A stretch of 64,000 nt of DNA from Methylomonas rapida (GTDB lineage: Bacteria > Pseudomonadota > Gammaproteobacteria > Methylococcales > Methylomonadaceae): NCBI RefSeq assembly GCF_024360925.2, contig NZ_CP113517.1, forward strand, positions 930,001 to 994,000, read 5' to 3'. Positions 37,150-44,753 of the stretch are shown here, in pieces; within the stretch, counting starts at the first letter, position 1, and each line of letters starts with the position of its first letter. The notes beneath the pieces were generated by a model. The model was not told where the DNA came from. It saw only the letters and a list, made by a program, of their open reading frames with translations, and did no database searches. A program made the position numbers and the translations under genes.

Positions 37150-37728
37150 TTTTTTGGATTTATAAAGACTTTTTATAAATCAGGCTAAAAACCTCAATTC
37201 AACAGCGTTTTTCTCTCATCGCTGTCAGACAATCTGAGGTATTTTCATGAGCAAACCTGCCAGCCAGCGTCGACGACACATGCCATTTCAATCGTCGGCT
37301 TCCAAGAGAGCGTCGAGTGTCGCCCCATTCTCGGGTCATTTTTTCATAGTCTCGGAACCAGTGACGGACTTGATGCAATCCAAAAGCCTCTGTAGCTTCT
37401 TCAGTTTCAAATCTCTATAACGTGACTCCAGGTCAGCGAGATAAACTTAGCCCAAGTTTGGCATCCATTTTTAAAAAATAGCGCAAGCTCTGCAGGCCCG
37501 TCTTTGGATTGTTAAGCCTGTGTGATGGCGGTGGCGGCAATGTGGCCAATGGTTATGTGTTCAAGAAGCGTTCCAGAATCTGATCGAACTTAGACATGGA
37601 AATCCGTGCGGCTTAACTCGTTTGGGTGGGCGACATCAGTAGGGAATTGCTGATGATAAAGGTGGCGACTGTCGCGCCTACATGAATGCTTTCATATAGG
37701 CGCGACGGGCAAGCTTTACGATGTCAGG
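37150..37728. other. Gene-free stretch downstream of tRNA-Ser, possibly decayed coding sequence
   Basis: No intact gene is visible in these 580 bases. On the minus strand, about 37210-37440, a frame reads through fragments such as HWFRDYEKMTREWGDTRRSL without a start or recognisable domain, which suggests an old, degraded gene. The position directly after a tRNA is a classical integration point for mobile DNA, but I found no duplicated tRNA 3' end or integrase. Confidence 0.35.
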
Positions 37729-38082
37729 TTAAAGAAAAAATACCTGTTTGCTGACGGCAATTTTGACGATGTAAATAAAACAGAGCAGCGCGCCGGCAAG
37801 AAAAGCCCTGCGCCGGCTGCCTTGTTCTTTCATGGTGAAAATTCCAAGCACGATAAAAGCCACCATCAACAACACCTTGGCAACTATCCAGCCGTAGTTG
37901 TCCGCCCAATTACCCTGGAATACCAATCCGATGCCGGACAGCAACAAACCTGCCGCCAGACCATGCGGTAGAATTTTCAGCCATTTTTCGGCCAACTTCT
38001 CGGGGTTCTTTTCGGCTAGATAAACCCGCCATAAAAAGCTGGTGATGACCAGGGCGACAAACAATAAATGTAAATGTTTCAT
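37729..38082 (-). CDS. SirB2-family membrane protein
   Basis: A 117-residue inner-membrane protein with four hydrophobic segments, fitting the SirB family: MKHLHLLFVALVITSFLWRV at the N-terminus, then LKILPHGLAAGLLLSGIGL, and a C-terminal TMKEQGSRRRAF...KIAVSK. SirB2 proteins were first linked to invasion gene expression in Salmonella, but their biochemical function is unknown. It stands alone, with a gene-free stretch after it. Confidence 0.85.
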   Translation of the reverse strand: MKHLHLLFVALVITSFLWRVYLAEKNPEKLAEKWLKILPHGLAAGLLLSGIGLVFQGNWADNYGWIVAKVLLMVAFIVLGIFTMKEQGSRRRAFLAGALLCFIYIVKIAVSKQVFFL

Positions 38083-38222
38083 AAGTAATCTTGGTTTCGA
38101 GATTAATGAATGATGAAGGAATCAACCAGCCGTTGATCATCAGCTATCGCAACGGATAAGGCAAGATTTTCCTGGTTCGGAATTGCGTTTTTGGAAGAAG
38201 CCAAGCTTTTTACTCCAGTCAC

Positions 38223-38274
38223 AACGCAGGCGTGCAATAGCTTTAGCTATTGCCGAATAGCGCCCGCGTTTTTT
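38223..38274 (+). repeat. Nested palindrome with trailing T-run
   Basis: An inner perfect hairpin GCAATAGC-TTTA-GCTATTGC (38234-38253) lies inside outer arms AACGCaGGCG (38223-38232) and CGCCcGCGTT (38261-38270), followed by TTTTTT. It looks like a terminator on the plus strand, although both flanking genes are on the minus strand. It may instead be a REP-like mobile palindrome. The 258-base gap holds nothing else. Confidence 0.6.
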
Positions 38275-38340
38275 ACTTTTAGGATGGCCTCAGGTCAAGG
38301 AGGCATGTTTTCACGGAATCTTAAGGGGCAAAAAACAGCC

Positions 38341-39606
38341 TTAGCGCTTTTGATACAAGGTCAAGGCGTTTATACGATCGTCGATTTCCGCAATCATGTT
38401 GCGATACAACTCGCTGCTGGTGTCGCCGAAACGGGTTTTGAAGGTTGGCTCGTCCATTTGTTCGGGCAGGCCTTTGATATCCGGGATGATCATTGTGTAA
38501 TCTTGGGCTTCCGACATGAAGCGTTGCAGTTCCCGCGCTTGTTTGGGCGAGGCGATGGCCAGTTGGCCGAAGCGCGTGCCGGCACGGTCGGCGGCCAGGT
38601 CGATGAAGCTGAAGCCGCTGCCTTGTTCCGCGTCGCCCAATTCCTTGTCCACGCCCAACTGTTCACCCAGCAGCGAGGCATCCACCATCGCAAAGAGTGC
38701 CGAAGCGATGAAATGCTGTGGAATGTCGACGCGTTTATAGGCAAATACTTGATATTCCTTGCTGTAGACCAGGCCCAGCGGTAAGAAGCGGCGCAGTTCT
38801 TGTTTATAGATGTAGCTGCCTACCGCAATGATTATTGCGCGGTTTTCCTGGATTGCGGTATCTTCGCTGGAGCGTTGGTAAGCCGATAAAAACAGGGGTT
38901 GCAACAGTTCCGTCAACGAGAGGCGCCATTCCGGATCGTGCTGGCTGACGATGTCGTTGATTTGTTGCTGATACAGATGCAGGTTGGGATATTCGCGATG
39001 TTTCTGTATTGCCAGTTGTCTCGCGGCATCGATTGCGGAACCCAAATAACTGACTTGCAGGCCTTCCTGGGTGAAGCGGATGTCCCTGATGTAGTTTTCA
39101 CCAAGTTGCCAGTATTTTTTCAGTGGACTCGATTCCACGATGGTCGGAATCAAATAATTTGCCGCCGAGTCAGGTATCGATATTTCACCGATCTTGAAAG
39201 ATTTGATCTTGATTCCGTTGTCGGTTTGCTTGAGCTTGAAACTAAAATCAAGGTAGCGGCCCCAAATGGTTTTGGGAACGAATACGGCGATTTGTGCGGT
39301 AATCAAGTCCTGGCTGATGTCTATTTGTACGGTGTTTTCCACGACGTGATTGAGCAGATAACTTATCGCGATGTTGATGTCTTTGCTGTTCAGGACAACG
39401 GTCTTGACGCCACCTCGCTCCTCGGGCGAGGTATGTAAAATCTGTTTCGCGCGTTGAATGTCCTCGCGATTCAAACCCTGATGTATTTTCATCAACGGGG
39501 TGTCGTCAATCGCAAATAGCATCAGCAGATTGAACAGCAGCACGAAGGTCAGACCGGCGAACAGCAGGCGTCTGGCCAACTTGGGAAGGGTGAAGGGCCT
39601 AGGCAT
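38341..39606 (-). CDS. Uncharacterised membrane-anchored protein coupled to ppx
   Basis: A 421-residue protein I do not recognise. It has a basic N-terminus and one membrane anchor (about residues 14-34, LLFAGLTFVLLFNLLMLFAI), then a large soluble domain presumably in the periplasm. The first third has alternating strands (VVLNSKDINIAISYLL, VQIDISQDLITAQIAVFV). The later part has helical stretches with conserved-looking DIPQHFIASALFAMVDASLLGE. The start at 39606 lies two bases after the ppx stop, so the two are almost certainly translationally coupled. The longer frame into ppx is rejected. A role near polyphosphate or stringent signalling is only a guess from linkage. Confidence 0.75.
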   Translation of the reverse strand: MPRPFTLPKLARRLLFAGLTFVLLFNLLMLFAIDDTPLMKIHQGLNREDIQRAKQILHTSPEERGGVKTVVLNSKDINIAISYLLNHVVENTVQIDISQDLITAQIAVFVPKTIWGRYLDFSFKLKQTDNGIKIKSFKIGEISIPDSAANYLIPTIVESSPLKKYWQLGENYIRDIRFTQEGLQVSYLGSAIDAARQLAIQKHREYPNLHLYQQQINDIVSQHDPEWRLSLTELLQPLFLSAYQRSSEDTAIQENRAIIIAVGSYIYKQELRRFLPLGLVYSKEYQVFAYKRVDIPQHFIASALFAMVDASLLGEQLGVDKELGDAEQGSGFSFIDLAADRAGTRFGQLAIASPKQARELQRFMSEAQDYTMIIPDIKGLPEQMDEPTFKTRFGDTSSELYRNMIAEIDDRINALTLYQKR

Positions 39607-39608
39607 GG

Positions 39609-41102
39609 TTAAAAAGACAGATTGAACCTGGCCTCTTTCAAATATTGGGCTTCCTGTTTCAGATCGGCGCACGTCAGCGGAGCCTGTTCCAGCCAGGCTT
39701 CTGGAAAGGTCAGCTCTATATCCTTACCGTCAATGCCAATCCGAAAATCAGGGCGGACGGCTTGTCTATTGCGATGCAACAGAGTCGCCAAACGGAAAAT
39801 AACGCTCATGATGGTGGTGTGTTTGTTCCATGGCGGAGGCAGGTCTTCGAAACGGGATTCCTTGAATCTTTTGCGGTGGCTACGAACCAGGCGGGATAGT
39901 ATCAATTGATCCTGTTTGGAAAAGCCGGCCAGATCGCCGTTTTCGATGATATAGGCGCTATGTTTGTGATATTGGCTATGCGCGATCTCGAAGCCGATTT
40001 CATGCAAATCCGCGGCCCATTCCAAAAATTGCAGGCTGGCGGAGTTGTCGGCAAAGCAGGGATGGTGTTCCAACTGGGCCACCATGTAACGCATGGTTTC
40101 CTTGAGTTGTTTTGAATGGCGTCTGTCGGTGTGATAACGCTCGGCGATGATTTGGCTGGTTTGCGAACGGGTGTCGTGATTGTAAATGCGGCCGACCAGG
40201 TCATATACCAGACCTTCGCGCAAAGCACCGTCGGATACCGTCATTTGCTGGATGTTCAAGGTCTTGAAGGTGGCATAGACTATCGCCACGGCGCCGATGA
40301 ACACCGGGCGTCTTTCGATGCTTAATGCAGGAAAGCTGATTTGATCGACATGGTCCAGGGTGTGTAAATGCGCGACCAATTGTTCCATGCCGTCGAGCGT
40401 GATGCCGTTGTTGCTGAAGCCGGAGGTTTCCAGTACGTTGCTGATGGCTTTCAAGCTGCCGGATGCGCCGATCGCTTCATCGTAGTGTTGACTGTTGAAG
40501 GTGCTTTGAAACGGTTCCAGATGGTGCTCGGCGAATAATGTCGCTTTTTTGAAGGCTTTTTTGGACAGCGCGCCGTTCCTGAAAAAAGACTGGCTGACGG
40601 TGACGCAGCCCATGTTCAGGCTTTCCTTGGTATGGGGAATATCCTGTTTGCCGATGATGTACTCGGTGCTGCTGCCGCCGATGTCCATCACGAAGCGATT
40701 GTTGGCGTTGCTGGACAGGCTATGGGCGACGCCTTGGTAAATCAGCCGCGCTTCCTCTATGCCCGAAATGATATGGATCGGATGGCCCAGGGCTTTTTCC
40801 GCCTTGACGATAAATTGGTGAGCATTTTTGGCCAAGCGCAGGGTGTTGGTGCCGACGATGCGCACGCTGTTGGGTGGAAAGTTGCTGATGCGTTGGCCGA
40901 AGCGTTCCAGGCAGGCGAGCGCCTTTTCCTGCGTGGCCGAATCCAGATATTTATTCTCATCCAGGCCTGCCGCCAGTCTTACCATTTCTTTCAGGCGGTC
41001 TATGGTTTGCAGTTTGCCGTCTTTCAGGCTGCAGATGATCATGTGAAAGCTGTTGGAGCCTAGGTCAACGGCGGCGACATTGGTGGGTATTGGGTTGGAC
41101 AC
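39609..41102 (-). CDS. ppx: Exopolyphosphatase / guanosine pentaphosphatase
   Basis: A 497-residue member of the Ppx/GppA branch of the ASKHA ATPase superfamily. Phosphate-loop motifs are AAVDLGSNSFHMI at the N-terminus and VMDIGGSSTEYII near residue 145, with GVAHSL between. The C-terminal HD-like domain (about 310-490) includes AADLHEIGFEIAHSQYHKHSAYI. It degrades inorganic polyphosphate or pppGpp in the cytosol. Length favours Ppx, but GppA activity cannot be excluded. It is divergent from the ABC exporter genes. Confidence 0.9.
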   Translation of the reverse strand: MSNPIPTNVAAVDLGSNSFHMIICSLKDGKLQTIDRLKEMVRLAAGLDENKYLDSATQEKALACLERFGQRISNFPPNSVRIVGTNTLRLAKNAHQFIVKAEKALGHPIHIISGIEEARLIYQGVAHSLSSNANNRFVMDIGGSSTEYIIGKQDIPHTKESLNMGCVTVSQSFFRNGALSKKAFKKATLFAEHHLEPFQSTFNSQHYDEAIGASGSLKAISNVLETSGFSNNGITLDGMEQLVAHLHTLDHVDQISFPALSIERRPVFIGAVAIVYATFKTLNIQQMTVSDGALREGLVYDLVGRIYNHDTRSQTSQIIAERYHTDRRHSKQLKETMRYMVAQLEHHPCFADNSASLQFLEWAADLHEIGFEIAHSQYHKHSAYIIENGDLAGFSKQDQLILSRLVRSHRKRFKESRFEDLPPPWNKHTTIMSVIFRLATLLHRNRQAVRPDFRIGIDGKDIELTFPEAWLEQAPLTCADLKQEAQYLKEARFNLSF

Positions 41103-41220
41103 GGTGATATTCCTGATTTAGGCAGCGGCAGGGTGGGGAATTTTGTTAAGATTCGCGGCTTTGAGCGCTTTCGGTTGGCCTTGCGCCTGTTTCCAGTCGG
41201 TCTGCATTATAAACTACCCC

Positions 41221-42126
41221 ATGAAGGCTTTATCTATTCAGAATCTAAAAAAGACCTATAAAAACGGCTTCCAGGCCTTGAAAGGTGTGGATCTGGAGGT
41301 CGAATGCGGTGACTTTTTTGCGTTATTGGGTCCCAATGGCGCCGGTAAGTCGACCATGATAGGCATCATCAGTTCCCTGGTCACCAAAAGCAGCGGTGTG
41401 GTCAATATTTTTGGTCATGATTTGGATAAAGACAACGGGCGGGCCAAGAGCTGTATCGGTCTGGTGCCCCAGGAAGTCAATTTCAATCAATTCGAAACCG
41501 TGAAAAACGTGGTGCTGAATCAGGCAGGCTATTACGGCATTCCACGTAAGCTGGCGCAAGTGCAGGCCGAGTATTGCCTGCGGCAAATGGATTTGTGGGA
41601 CAAGCGCGATAGCGTGTCGCGGCGTTTGTCGGGCGGCATGAAGCGGCGCCTGATGATAGCGCGCGCGATGGTGCACAAACCGCGTTTATTGATTCTGGAT
41701 GAGCCGACGGCTGGCGTGGACATCGAAATCCGCCGCTCGATGTGGCAAATGATGCAGGATGTCAACCGCGAGGGTACTACCATCATTTTGACCACCCATT
41801 ATCTGGAGGAGGCCGAAAGCCTGTGCCGCAACATTGCCATCATCAACAATGGCGAAATCGTGGAAAAATCGGGCATGAGCGCGTTGTTGAACCGGATTCA
41901 CACCGATCATTTCGTGTTCGACATTGCTCAGCGATTGGACAGCGCGCCAGTCATCGAAGGTTGTGACATCGAATTGGTGGATGGCCATGTGTTGAATGTG
42001 GCCGTGCCGAAAAGTTACGGCCTCAATCGGCTGTTTCAGGAACTATCGTCTTTACGTATCGACGTATTGAGCCTGAAAAACAAATCCAACCGTCTCGAAC
42101 AACTGTTTATCGATTTGGTGCAATGA
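41221..42126 (+). CDS. ABC-2 type transporter, ATP-binding protein (YadG-like)
   Basis: A 301-residue ABC ATPase. Walker A is LGPNGAGKST near residue 44, signature RRLSGGMKRR, Walker B LLILDEPTAGVD, and the H-loop TTHYLEEAE. It should energise the membrane partner encoded next, with which it overlaps by ATGA. The start MKALSIQNLKKTYKNG at 41221 is chosen; the open frame extends 26 codons upstream through AT-poor sequence without a ribosome site. The substrate is unknown; YadGH-type exporters are often near polysaccharide or lipid functions. Confidence 0.9.
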   Translation: MKALSIQNLKKTYKNGFQALKGVDLEVECGDFFALLGPNGAGKSTMIGIISSLVTKSSGVVNIFGHDLDKDNGRAKSCIGLVPQEVNFNQFETVKNVVLNQAGYYGIPRKLAQVQAEYCLRQMDLWDKRDSVSRRLSGGMKRRLMIARAMVHKPRLLILDEPTAGVDIEIRRSMWQMMQDVNREGTTIILTTHYLEEAESLCRNIAIINNGEIVEKSGMSALLNRIHTDHFVFDIAQRLDSAPVIEGCDIELVDGHVLNVAVPKSYGLNRLFQELSSLRIDVLSLKNKSNRLEQLFIDLVQ

Positions 42127-42887
42127 ATTATTCCGTCGCCTTTTTTACCATCCTGTTCAAGGAAATTCGCCGCTTTACCCGGATCTGGCCGCAAACGCTG
42201 TTGCCGCCCGCCATTACCACGGCCTTGTATTTCCTGATTTTCGGCAAACTGATCGGCGACAGGATAGGCACGGTGCATGGCGTCAGTTATATGGATTACA
42301 TCGTGCCGGGCGTGATTCTGATGTCGGTGATCAGTCACTCTTATTCCAACGTGGTGTCGTCGTTTTATTCCACCAAGTTTCAGCATCATATCGAAGAATT
42401 GCTGGTGGCGCCGGTGCCCAACTGGGTGATCTTGACCGGCTATGTCTGCGGGGGGATCGCGCGCGGCGGCATGGTCGGGTGCGTGGTGGCGGCGATATCG
42501 ATGTTGTTTAGTCCTATCAGCGTGATGCATTGGGGTGTCACGGTCGCAGTGCTGGGCTTGACGGCGACCTTGTTCGCGTTGGCGGGTTTCATCAACGCGG
42601 TATTTGCCGACAGTTTCGACGACATTTCGATCATTCCCAATTTCGTGTTGACCCCGTTGAGCTATTTGGGCGGGGTGTTTTATTCCCTGGCCATGTTGCC
42701 GCCCGTTTGGCAAGCCATTGCTCAAGGCAATCCAATTCTTTACATGATCAATGCCTTCCGCTTTGGTCTGATCGGTGTTAGCGACGTCGATATCATGCTG
42801 GCGTTTGAAATGACGGCTGGTTTTATCGTGTTCTTGAGTGTATTCAGTTTGTGGTTGTTGCACAAAGGTGTTGGCATAAAAAACTGA
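42123..42887 (+). CDS. ABC-2 type transporter permease (YadH-like)
   Basis: A 254-residue integral membrane protein with six hydrophobic segments. It is of the ABC-2 exporter class: RFTRIWPQTLLPPAITTALYF at the start, then SYMDYIVPGVILMSV, LLVAPVPNWVILTGYV and PLSYLGGVFYSLAMLPP. It overlaps the ATPase gene by four bases and pairs with it. Substrate unknown. Confidence 0.9.
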   Translation: MNYSVAFFTILFKEIRRFTRIWPQTLLPPAITTALYFLIFGKLIGDRIGTVHGVSYMDYIVPGVILMSVISHSYSNVVSSFYSTKFQHHIEELLVAPVPNWVILTGYVCGGIARGGMVGCVVAAISMLFSPISVMHWGVTVAVLGLTATLFALAGFINAVFADSFDDISIIPNFVLTPLSYLGGVFYSLAMLPPVWQAIAQGNPILYMINAFRFGLIGVSDVDIMLAFEMTAGFIVFLSVFSLWLLHKGVGIKN

Positions 42888-42947
42888 CGCAGGATCAAGC
42901 TCTTTTAGTTTTGATTTAGATTGTGCATGGCCATGCAGCAAAAAAAA

Positions 42948-42984
42948 CTATGTTAAATAACGCATTATTTCTATGTTAAATAAC
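42948..42984 (+). repeat. Pair of 14-bp direct repeats, possible activator site
   Basis: CTATGTTAAATAAC occurs at 42948-42961 and again at 42971-42984, 23 bases apart (about two helical turns). Each contains a GTTA-AA-TAAC inverted core. They lie 64-100 bases before the -24 element of the candidate sigma-54 promoter at 43048, a normal distance for an NtrC-type enhancer-binding site. Confidence 0.55.
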
Positions 42985-43047
42985 TGGGATTTTTTCCTTT
43001 TTTCTGGCGTGGTTTTTGTTTTGGCAATAAAAACAGAGGGATAGGTT

Positions 43048-43064
43048 TTGGCTCGGTTCATGCT
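43048..43064 (+). promoter_or_regulatory. Candidate sigma-54 promoter of the copper cassette
   Basis: TTGGCTCGGTTCATGCT keeps the invariant GG and GC at the right distance and matches TTGGCACG-N4-TTGCW except at two positions. It ends 47 bases before the first small gene. Upstream direct repeats support an activator-dependent promoter. Confidence 0.42.
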
Positions 43065-43111
43065 GTTGCATTCGAGTTGTTTTTTATTTTTCTCTTTGTG
43101 AGGTTGAAAGC

Positions 43112-43354
43112 ATGGCACAGGAATTAGTCGCGTCTAATTACGCAGTAGCTGCACAACAAATCAATACCGGTGCCTTGATGTTGGGCGCGGGGCTGGCATT
43201 GACCTCGATGATCTTGGTACCCGCGCTGGCTATGCGTTTGGGTTTGAGCGCCAGTTTGACGGGGGCTTTGAGAATTGCTTTGATGAAAGCCTCCAGCCGC
43301 GCCGCGGCGGTTCGAGTCACCGAAGAATCCATTCAACAGAAATTATTGCGTTGA
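43112..43354 (+). CDS. Small membrane-associated protein of unknown function, first gene of copper cassette
   Basis: An 80-residue protein I do not recognise. Residues about 17-45 form a long hydrophobic, Ala/Gly/Leu-rich stretch (GALMLGAGLALTSMILVPALAM), probably one membrane helix or a tight hairpin. The C-terminal half is amphipathic and basic (LRIALMKASSRAAAVRV), ending EESIQQKLLR. It contains no Cys or His but several Met. A good ribosome site (GTGAGG) precedes the ATG. It is placed in the cassette by orientation, the candidate promoter in front and closeness to the two next small genes. Confidence 0.65.
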   Translation: MAQELVASNYAVAAQQINTGALMLGAGLALTSMILVPALAMRLGLSASLTGALRIALMKASSRAAAVRVTEESIQQKLLR

Positions 43355-43485
43355 GCCAGCTATAGCTCCCCGTAGGTTGCCGTGTTGCCTGATTTAGTCA
43401 GGTCGATTGTTGTTTTGCCCGGATAGAAAGTTATAATGTCTAACGTCTTGCGTTGGGTTAATTTTTAAAGTTTGGTCTATTGGTA

Positions 43486-43665
43486 ATGAGCGATAAACAA
43501 AAGCAGTGCGATCTTTGTGGTTTGGATGTCGAAGTAGAAGGTTTTGATCTGAAAACCACCGAAGGCGACAAACAGTTTTGCTGCGAAGGATGCAAGGGCA
43601 TTTATCAAATGTTACATGAAGACCAGGTGCTAGCAGACGAATCCGAAAACGCGGAAAATAATTGA
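43486..43665 (+). CDS. Stand-alone Cys-rich metal-binding domain (PF12156-like)
   Basis: A 59-residue protein with a CxxC at residues about 8-11 (CDLCGLDVEVEGF) and CCEGCKGIYQML further on. This pattern equals the zinc-ribbon-like metal-binding domain normally found at the N-terminus of CcoI/FixI-type copper ATPases. Here it is encoded as an independent protein, upstream of a CopA-class ATPase that lacks it. The C-terminus is acidic. The ATG at 43486 is chosen; a TTG two codons earlier is possible. Copper or zinc binding is inferred. Confidence 0.72.
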   Translation: MSDKQKQCDLCGLDVEVEGFDLKTTEGDKQFCCEGCKGIYQMLHEDQVLADESENAENN

Positions 43666-43691
43666 TCAAACTAAACGCTATCGAGAAATTT

Positions 43692-43976
43692 ATGGCACAC
43701 AATCACGATTCCAAAGAAACCTCCATGGGCAAGCAAGTCATGGCGGGAACATTGGCAACGGCAACAGTCAGCACAGGGGAAAAGCTCATGAGTAAGGTCA
43801 CCAAACATCCATTGTTAGTTTTCGGCCTGGGCATGGTTGCCGGTTTCTTTGTTTACAAATACAGAAAGGAAATCATCGCCAGCGCCAGCAAAACCATCGA
43901 GGCCGGCAAGGATTTTGTTCTGCATCAAAAAGAAAATTTGGAAGATATTGTCGCCGAAGCAAAAGAAGAGAAATAA
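43692..43976 (+). CDS. Small single-span protein, DUF6110-like, ATPase-associated
   Basis: A 94-residue protein. The His- and Met-containing N-terminus (MAHNHDSKETSMGKQVM) precedes one membrane helix (about residues 38-58, HPLLVFGLGMVAGFFVYKYRK) and a charged C-terminal helix ending ENLEDIVAEAKEEK. The last motif resembles DUF6110 proteins, which I recall beside heavy-metal ATPases in other bacteria. The ATG at 43692 has GAGAAA upstream; a TTG at 43662 overlapping the previous stop is the alternative. It may be a small accessory subunit; function unknown. Confidence 0.68.
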   Translation: MAHNHDSKETSMGKQVMAGTLATATVSTGEKLMSKVTKHPLLVFGLGMVAGFFVYKYRKEIIASASKTIEAGKDFVLHQKENLEDIVAEAKEEK

Positions 43977-44024
43977 CTAACACTCCGAGTGATGCATTGA
44001 TAGAGCCGGGTTGAGTTTAATTTA

Positions 44025-44068
44025 AAAACGGGCGTACCTGCGTGGCGGGTTCGCCCGTTTTGTTTTTT
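44025..44068 (+). terminator. Rho-independent terminator inside the copper cassette
   Basis: AAAACGGGCG (44025-44034) pairs with CGCCCGTTTT (44052-44061) around a 17-base loop and is followed by TGTTTTTT. It separates the three small genes from the HMA-ATPase genes and would lower or stop read-through. Confidence 0.85.
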
Positions 44069-44080
44069 GATGTATTGATT

Positions 44081-44695
44081 ATGGCTATCCAAAAAGAATT
44101 TGTTGTGCGCTTTCGTAGCGAAGGCCATGTGCGTTTTCAAATACCGCAACGGGCGGCACATGCCGAAGTTGCCAAACTGATTACCGACAAAGTGGCGGCA
44201 ATAAAAGGGGTTCACGCGGCCAGTTTGTTCAGGCGTTCCAGGAAACTGGTGATTCGCTATCGTGAAGATGAATGCGGTTTCATCGATCTGGCCAAACAAT
44301 TGCACTCGATTTTGGCTGCCCTGGAGCAACAGGGGTGGTTTGCGCCTAAGGCCGTAGTCGATGTCTCGAAAAAACCGTTACTGGGTTTGAAACATAGGCT
44401 GCAAAACAGCGGAGTGGGGCGCTGGTTTGGGGAAAAAATGACGGCCGCCAAGGAAACCGCGCAAGCCGCCAAAATCCTCGGCAAAATGGGCACGAAAGGG
44501 CCAAAGGCCTTGTTCCGAGATCCGGAGAAAGCCGTGATCGATTTCTTGAATGACATCTTGGTGCTTTATCTGATCAAGGTGCACTGGACTCGAATTACCC
44601 AGCAATGGCTGGTGAGACCTCTTGCCTATCGTTATGAATGGCTGGCAATGTTTTATATGTTTTTCCTGTTGGTCCGTTCTCGCAGGCCCAAATAG
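44081..44695 (+). CDS. HMA_2-like domain protein with C-terminal membrane-proximal region
   Basis: A 204-residue protein. Residues about 5-85 fold like a heavy-metal-associated domain (FVVRFRSEGHVRFQIP, VAAIKGVHAASLFRRSRKLVIRY) but lack the CxxC metal site, matching HMA_2. A linker rich in Lys and Ala follows, then DFLNDILVLYLIKVHW and a hydrophobic C-terminal segment (EWLAMFYMFFLLVRSRR) that probably anchors it. The start at 44081 directly follows the terminator; the frame through the hairpin is rejected. It sits 58 bases before the ATPase gene and probably interacts with it. Confidence 0.75.
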   Translation: MAIQKEFVVRFRSEGHVRFQIPQRAAHAEVAKLITDKVAAIKGVHAASLFRRSRKLVIRYREDECGFIDLAKQLHSILAALEQQGWFAPKAVVDVSKKPLLGLKHRLQNSGVGRWFGEKMTAAKETAQAAKILGKMGTKGPKALFRDPEKAVIDFLNDILVLYLIKVHWTRITQQWLVRPLAYRYEWLAMFYMFFLLVRSRRPK

Positions 44696-44753
44696 CGTTT
44701 CCGGCCAGTTATAAAGCCTAGCTGGCCAGGTTGGTTACAGTTCAGAGGAAATC

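Noticed and set aside
38191..38784. 197-codon plus-strand frame over the end of the ppx-coupled gene
   Set aside because: It starts in the palindrome and otherwise mirrors the minus-strand protein; no domain seen.
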